Origin: ZC4RG42 sp036676355
GTDB taxonomy: Bacteria > Pseudomonadota > Gammaproteobacteria > Burkholderiales > SG8-39
NCBI GenBank assembly: GCA_036676355.1
Contig: JAKFDA010000099.1
Coordinates: 1 to 10,688 of the forward strand
Length of the DNA stretch: 10,688 nt
Reading direction: 5' to 3'
The notes under the pieces are model-generated. The model was not told the DNA's origin, searched no databases, and saw only the letters and a list, made by a program, of their open reading frames with translations. Positions 6,796-10,688 of the stretch are shown one piece after another (position 1 is the first letter of the stretch; every line of letters starts with the position of its first letter). A program made the translations under genes and the position numbers.

Positions 6796-7973
6796 GTGTC
6801 GTGAACCAGATGCTGCGCGATCTCGATCGCCGCCAGGCCGGCGAAGAAAACGCCGTCTATACGCAGCACCTGCGTCCCGTTGATGCGCGCAGGCGTGCGC
6901 CGCTGCTGTTGATCGGAGCGGCTTTTCTCATCGCCGCGGGCGGCACATACGCGGCGCTGCAATATTTCAATCGCCTAGCGCCCGCCGCACCGTTGGCTGA
7001 GACGGCTGCGCCACCGGTCGGCGCTCCCATTAAGGCCCCATCGGCGACACAGCTTGTGCCCGCCGCGGAAATGCCTCAAGCGGATTCGAACGCATTCACC
7101 ACCGACGAGGTGCAAGCGAATCGCCGTTCAAGCGAGACCGGGAACCGACCAATAAGCACCGCGGTAACCGCGCAAAGCTTGCCCGCCGCCGAGCCTGCCC
7201 CGCCGCGCGCACATGATTCGAGCGAAAGCGCGAATTCGGACAGCGCGCCCGCGGATTCTCGGACGCCGATGCGCGCCATCGAAGACACGCCGGCGCTCGC
7301 ATCTCGGTCCGCGCCTGTACAGACGACGCGCATCGTTGCGGGCGATCGCTCCACCGAGGCCGATGCGGCCACAACCAAAATCGATGTGCGTCCGCATGCG
7401 CAACCGGCACCCGACGCCGAAAGCGAATTCCGCCGTGCGGCGGCGCTGATCAATCAGGCGCGCAATCAGGAAGCGCGCGCCGCACTGAAGAAGGCGCTCG
7501 AACTCGACGCGCGGCACGAAGGGGCGCGCCAAACACTCGCGGTGTTGCTGATCGAGGCGCGGGCGATGAGCGAAGCGGAAGCCCTTTTGACCGAAGGATT
7601 GAAGCTGAACCCGAATCAATCGAACTTCGCCATCGTGCTGGCGCGCCTGAAACTGGATCACAACGACGACGCCGGCGCGCTGCAGGTGCTGCGCGAACAC
7701 GGCGCAGCCGCCGTCAATAACGCCGAGTATCGGGCATTCGCCGGCGCGCTATTGCAGCGCATGAATCGTCACCCCGAGGCGCTCGACGAATATCGGGCTG
7801 CGCTCACTGTATCGCCGAACGTCGGCGTGTGGTGGGTCGGGCTGGCTCTGTCGTTCGAAGCGACCGGTGAACCTGACAAGGCAGCCGAAGCCTTCATGCG
7901 TGCGCGCACGACCGGCACCTTATCCGCGGATGTTGCCCAATTCGTCGAAGGCAAGTTGCAGACAATGCATTAA
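6792..7973 (+). CDS. mshN: MSHA biogenesis protein MshN, TPR protein
   Basis: This 393-residue protein starts with MSVVNQMLRDLDRR, the conserved cytoplasmic N terminus of MshN. One membrane helix (about 36-56) follows. A long Ala/Pro/Ser-rich, probably disordered periplasmic stretch spans about 62-205. The C-terminal half consists of TPR-like helix pairs: 209-242 (FRRAAALINQARNQEARAAL), 243-276, 277-305, 312-345 and 346-380. Such repeats bind proteins, so MshN is likely a periplasmic adaptor between the ATPase/secretin side and the rest of the machine; its exact partner is not settled. The ATG at 6792 overlaps the mshM stop and has GGGGA (6783-6787) 4 nt before it. In Vibrio-type loci mshE follows; here the pilus block ends. 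Confidence 0.9.
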   Translation: MSVVNQMLRDLDRRQAGEENAVYTQHLRPVDARRRAPLLLIGAAFLIAAGGTYAALQYFNRLAPAAPLAETAAPPVGAPIKAPSATQLVPAAEMPQADSNAFTTDEVQANRRSSETGNRPISTAVTAQSLPAAEPAPPRAHDSSESANSDSAPADSRTPMRAIEDTPALASRSAPVQTTRIVAGDRSTEADAATTKIDVRPHAQPAPDAESEFRRAAALINQARNQEARAALKKALELDARHEGARQTLAVLLIEARAMSEAEALLTEGLKLNPNQSNFAIVLARLKLDHNDDAGALQVLREHGAAAVNNAEYRAFAGALLQRMNRHPEALDEYRAALTVSPNVGVWWVGLALSFEATGEPDKAAEAFMRARTTGTLSADVAQFVEGKLQTMH

Positions 7974-7983
7974 GACGAGCACC

Positions 7984-8012
7984 CTGTTCGTGGGAATGCC
8001 GAACACGAACGG
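7984..8012 (+). other. inverted repeat downstream of mshN
   Basis: CTGTTCGTG (7984-7992) pairs with CACGAACGG (8004-8012), giving a 9-bp stem with one G-U pair and an 11-nt loop. It begins 10 nt after the mshN stop codon. No T tract follows, so it is not a standard intrinsic terminator. It could be a 3'-end stability element, part of a Rho-dependent end, or an operator upstream of the receptor gene. Confidence 0.55.
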
Positions 8013-8037
8013 TCAGAGTGTGGCGCCTGACGGGACC

Positions 8038-8064
8038 ATGCCTTGCACCCGAGCGCGGCAATGA
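8038..8064 (+). CDS. possible 8-codon leader ORF overlapping the pqqU start
   Basis: ATG at 8038 opens a frame reading MPCTRARQ and stopping at TGA 8062-8064, which overlaps the receptor ATG (8061-8063) as ATGA. The same frame could also begin at ATG 7996, giving 22 residues. Neither start has a well-spaced Shine-Dalgarno: GGGA (8032-8035) lies only 2 nt before 8038. The main support is the geometry and the poor ribosome-binding site of the receptor itself. Chance is a serious alternative. Confidence 0.15.
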   Translation: MPCTRARQ

Positions 8065-10133
8065 CTCCATGTCTTCATCAACCGCTGCGGTTCGTTGCAG
8101 TGCTTGCCTGCACACTCGGTGCGCCGGCCGGTGCGCAAGACGTCGCTGACGAAATCGTTGTGTCCGCCAGCCGTCGCGAACAGCGTGCATTCGATGCGCC
8201 GGCGGCCGTCAACGCAATCGACAGCGAGGATATCGAGTCGGCCGGGCCACGCATCAATCTTTCCGAGCCTCTGCTGCGCCTGCCCGGCATCTACGCGCTC
8301 GACCGGCAGAACTACGCGCAGGATTTGCAGCTCTCCGTGCGCGGCTTCGGCGCGCGTTCGGCATTCGGCGTGCGCGGCGTGCGCATTATGGTGGACGGCA
8401 TTCCCGCAACCATGCCGGACGGCCAGGGACAGGTTTCCGCCATCGATCTCGCCGGTGCCGAACAAATCGAAGTGCTGCGCGGCCCGCTGGCGCAGTTGTA
8501 CGGCAACGCCGCCGGCGGCGTGGTGCAGGTGACGACCGGCATCGGCGGTCGCGATCGCGTCGAGGCCAGTGCGGATTTCGCCCGCTACGGCGCGCAGCGT
8601 TTCGGATTGCGCGCGCGCGGTGAACACGAAGCGCTGCAAGGAGCTGCGTCGCTGAGCGATTTCCGCACCGACGGCTGGCGTGAGCACAGCGCCGCCCAGC
8701 GCACGCTGTTCAACACCAAACTTGAACTCGCGGCCGCGCCGTCCACGCGCATCGCTTTGGTCGCAAATGTATTCGAACAGCCGCAAGCCGAAGACCCGAG
8801 CGGCCTCACCCGCGCCGATTTCGAGCATCATCCGCGCCGGGCCGCGCCCATCGCGATCGAGCAGGACGCGCGCAAATCGGTCCATCAACGGCAGGCCGGC
8901 CTCACATTGGAACATGCACTCGACGGCCGCCAGACGATTACCGGTCGTGTGTACTACGGCCGACGCGAACTCTTTCAGGCGCTCGCCATTCCGCTTGCCG
9001 CACAAATCAGTCCGACATCGTCCGGCGGCATCATCGATCTGGATCGCGATTACGGCGGCGTGGGTCTGCAGTACAACCACCGCGGCTTGCGCAACGATGC
9101 GCTCGAACTGACGCTCGGCTTCGAGACCGACGGTCTGCGCGAACACCGGCGCGGTTACATCAACGACGGCGGCGAACGCGACGCGCTGAAGCGCGATGAG
9201 GACGATGCCGTGTGGAACGCGGACGTCCATGCGCAGTTGTCATGGCACATGTCGAAGCGCTGGACCGCGCTCGCCGGCGTGCGCAGAAGCGTGGTGCGTT
9301 TCGATGTGGATGATCGTTTCGTCGTCGCGGGCAATCCGGACGACAGCGGCGACGTACGCTATCAGGCGACCAATCCCGTCATCGGGCTGACCTACCATGC
9401 GACCGACGCGCTCAACCTTTATGCGAATGTCGGGCGCGGCTTCGAGACACCGAGCTTCACCGAGCTGGCCTATCGCCCTGACGGGCCCGGCCTTAATCTG
9501 GCGCTCGATCCGGCGCGTTCACGGCATGCGGAAGTCGGGCTCAAATACCGTCCCGGCAGCGCATATCGACTCGATGTCGCGCTGTTCGATATCGCCACAC
9601 GCGATGAACTTGTGGTCGAGTCGAACATCGGCGGCCGCACGACGTTTCGCAACGCAAGCCGCACGAAGCGTCGCGGCTTTGAGCTGTTGTATCAGGGGCG
9701 CCTTTCCGACACCTGGCATGCGCGTCTCGCATGGACCGAGCTGGATGCAAAATTCGATAGCGACGACAGCGCGGAGGGCAACCACCTGCCCGGCACACCA
9801 AGGCGGCAGGTGTACGCGGCGCTCGAATGGCAACCGCGACTGCAGGGCGCGCTGTCGGGCTTCGGCGCATTGCTTGAGACCGTTCACGTCGGGCGCATGT
9901 ATGTGGACGACGCGAACTCGGATGCGGCGGCACATCACACGCGCTTCAATGTGCGCACCGAGTTGCGCAAGACCTGGCGCGACTGGACGCTGACGACCTA
10001 CATGCGGCTCGATAATATCGCCGACGAGCGCTACGCCGGATCGGTGATCGTCAATCAGGCCGCGGCGCGCTATTTCGAACCCGCGCCGGGCCGCAGCTGG
10101 TCGGCGGGCCTGATTGCGGAATTGCGGCTGTAG
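8061..10133 (+). CDS. pqqU: TonB-dependent outer-membrane receptor, YncD/PqqU family
   Basis: This is a complete 690-residue TonB-dependent receptor: signal peptide (1-25, ending APAGA), TonB box DEIVVSA (30-36), plug domain (about 43-160) and 22-strand-type barrel ending in the aromatic-poor tail ELRL. From memory it shares long stretches with E. coli YncD, now called PqqU, a receptor for the redox cofactor pyrroloquinoline quinone. Examples are PRINLSEPLLRLPGI (63-77), RQNYAQDLQLSVRGFGARS (82-100), DGIPATMPDGQGQ (112-124), GRGFETPSFTEL (458-469), GGRTTFRNASRTKRRG (524-539) and YAGSVIVNQAAARYFEPAPG (658-677). PQQ uptake is therefore the best guess, though other substrates are possible. ATG 8061 is preferred over the in-frame TTG at 8043. 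Its Shine-Dalgarno is weak. It lies 87 bp after mshN on the same strand and converges with soxB. Confidence 0.9.
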   Translation: MTPCLHQPLRFVAVLACTLGAPAGAQDVADEIVVSASRREQRAFDAPAAVNAIDSEDIESAGPRINLSEPLLRLPGIYALDRQNYAQDLQLSVRGFGARSAFGVRGVRIMVDGIPATMPDGQGQVSAIDLAGAEQIEVLRGPLAQLYGNAAGGVVQVTTGIGGRDRVEASADFARYGAQRFGLRARGEHEALQGAASLSDFRTDGWREHSAAQRTLFNTKLELAAAPSTRIALVANVFEQPQAEDPSGLTRADFEHHPRRAAPIAIEQDARKSVHQRQAGLTLEHALDGRQTITGRVYYGRRELFQALAIPLAAQISPTSSGGIIDLDRDYGGVGLQYNHRGLRNDALELTLGFETDGLREHRRGYINDGGERDALKRDEDDAVWNADVHAQLSWHMSKRWTALAGVRRSVVRFDVDDRFVVAGNPDDSGDVRYQATNPVIGLTYHATDALNLYANVGRGFETPSFTELAYRPDGPGLNLALDPARSRHAEVGLKYRPGSAYRLDVALFDIATRDELVVESNIGGRTTFRNASRTKRRGFELLYQGRLSDTWHARLAWTELDAKFDSDDSAEGNHLPGTPRRQVYAALEWQPRLQGALSGFGALLETVHVGRMYVDDANSDAAAHHTRFNVRTELRKTWRDWTLTTYMRLDNIADERYAGSVIVNQAAARYFEPAPGRSWSAGLIAELRL

Positions 10134-10141
10134 CGCGCGGG

Positions 10142-10160
10142 AAACTCTCGCCGGGGTTTT
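10142..10160 (+). terminator. weak candidate terminator after pqqU
   Basis: AAACTC (10142-10147) can pair with GGGTTT (10154-10159), including one G-U pair, across a 6-nt loop, followed by TTGCTTT. The stem is short and the T-rich tail interrupted, so this is a weak call. It lies in the 81-bp gap between the convergent pqqU and soxB stops, where termination is expected from both sides. No better candidate is visible. Confidence 0.2.
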
Positions 10161-10214
10161 GCTTTACACCGTTCTTCTAGCTGCTGTTGCTCTCCGCTCT
10201 CGACTGCGCTCTTG

Positions 10215-10688
10215 CTACTTCTCGTAAAACACGTCGCCGATGCCCGGGTCGTTGTTCTTCATGCCGATGAGTTTGGGCTGATTGAGCGAGCGTGGCCTGA
10301 TGACTTTCTCGGCGCGCAGATACTGCTCCATCACGTCCCAGATCGGTTCGCCTTGTGCGCCCTCCGCGACAGGGGCCCAGCCGGCAACCTTGTACGTTTT
10401 TTTCGGATCGATCGCCTTGCCGCGCAGACGCATATCCTGAATGCGATTGCCCATTTTCGCGTACGGATGGCAGCTGTATTGCAATCCGCCGACACGCACC
10501 ATGTCGCCGCCCTGCTGCAGATAGGGGTCGGGATTGAACAGGTTGTCGCACACGTCTTCCAGCACGGTCTTGATCATCTCGCCGGACATGGACGTCACAG
10601 TGGTGTAGGGATAGGCGATCGCCGTCTGATCCATCAGGTGCTCGCGCGTAATGGCCTGACCGGGCAGCACCGTCGTGCCCCAGCGAAA
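10215..10688 (-). CDS. soxB: SoxB, thiosulfohydrolase of the Sox pathway (5' partial)
   Basis: The reverse-strand frame is open at the right edge and ends at TAG (10217-10215), showing the last 157 residues of SoxB. The family pattern is clear: FRWGTTVLPG at the edge, MDQTAIAYPYTT, MSGEMIKTVLEDV, NLFNPDPYLQQGGDMVRVGG, KTYKVAGWAPV and GEPIWDVMEQYL, all from the C-terminal 5'-nucleotidase-like domain. SoxB is a periplasmic dimanganese enzyme that releases sulfate from the thiosulfate-derived conjugate on the SoxY swinging arm of SoxYZ. The metal-binding N-terminal domain and the export signal lie beyond the window. The visible part has no frameshift or internal stop, so it looks functional. Other sox genes, if present, should lie to the right. 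Confidence 0.95.
   Translation of the reverse strand, partial: FRWGTTVLPGQAITREHLMDQTAIAYPYTTVTSMSGEMIKTVLEDVCDNLFNPDPYLQQGGDMVRVGGLQYSCHPYAKMGNRIQDMRLRGKAIDPKKTYKVAGWAPVAEGAQGEPIWDVMEQYLRAEKVIRPRSLNQPKLIGMKNNDPGIGDVFYEK

Noticed and set aside
8013..9230. Reverse-strand open frame (405 codons) opposite the receptor gene
   Set aside because: It mirrors the conserved plug and barrel coding sequence. The product has no recognisable domain, and its length is expected by chance at this GC content.
1..10688. CRISPR arrays, transposases, integrase/att sites, tRNA or rRNA genes, toxin-antitoxin or defence systems
   Set aside because: No spaced repeat array, transposase-like frame, terminal inverted repeat or RNA gene pattern seen. 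Nearly all the sequence is taken up by recognisable pilus, receptor and Sox genes.

Overview
The window is GC-rich DNA from a Gram-negative bacterium, almost certainly a pseudomonadote. It carries a type IV (MSHA-type) pilus assembly operon with an outer-membrane secretin, a TonB-dependent outer-membrane receptor and a Sox-pathway gene. A sulfur-oxidising beta- or gammaproteobacterium fits best. The sequence alone does not fix the genus.

Positions 1-1399 hold the 3' end of a gene for a large MshQ-like protein (DUF6701 C-terminal region). A 133-bp gap containing a 15-bp tandem repeat follows. Positions 1533-7973 are a tightly packed co-directional block: mshI (PilM-like), a PilN-like gene, mshJ (PilO-like), mshK (PilP-like), mshL (secretin lipoprotein), mshM (ExeA-like ATPase) and mshN (TPR protein). 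All six junctions in this block are 4-nt stop/start overlaps (one GTGA, five ATGA), which points to one transcript and coupled translation. The products should form the inner-membrane platform, the periplasmic alignment complex and the outer-membrane pore of the pilus machine. The motor ATPase (mshE), the platform protein (mshG) and the pilins are not in the window. Since mshQ, normally the last gene, lies just upstream of mshI, the rest of the cluster probably lies to the left.

Downstream on the same strand, after an 87-bp gap with a hairpin and a possible short leader ORF, lies a complete TonB-dependent receptor. It closely resembles E. coli YncD/PqqU, a receptor for pyrroloquinoline quinone. 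Convergent to it at the right edge is the 3' end of soxB, the periplasmic sulfohydrolase of the thiosulfate-oxidising Sox system. These two genes appear functionally separate from the pilus operon.

No RNA genes, CRISPR arrays, insertion sequences or attachment sites were seen. I found no convincing new biological system. The points most worth checking are the permuted pilus gene order, the pqqU leader region and a few small repeats and hairpins.
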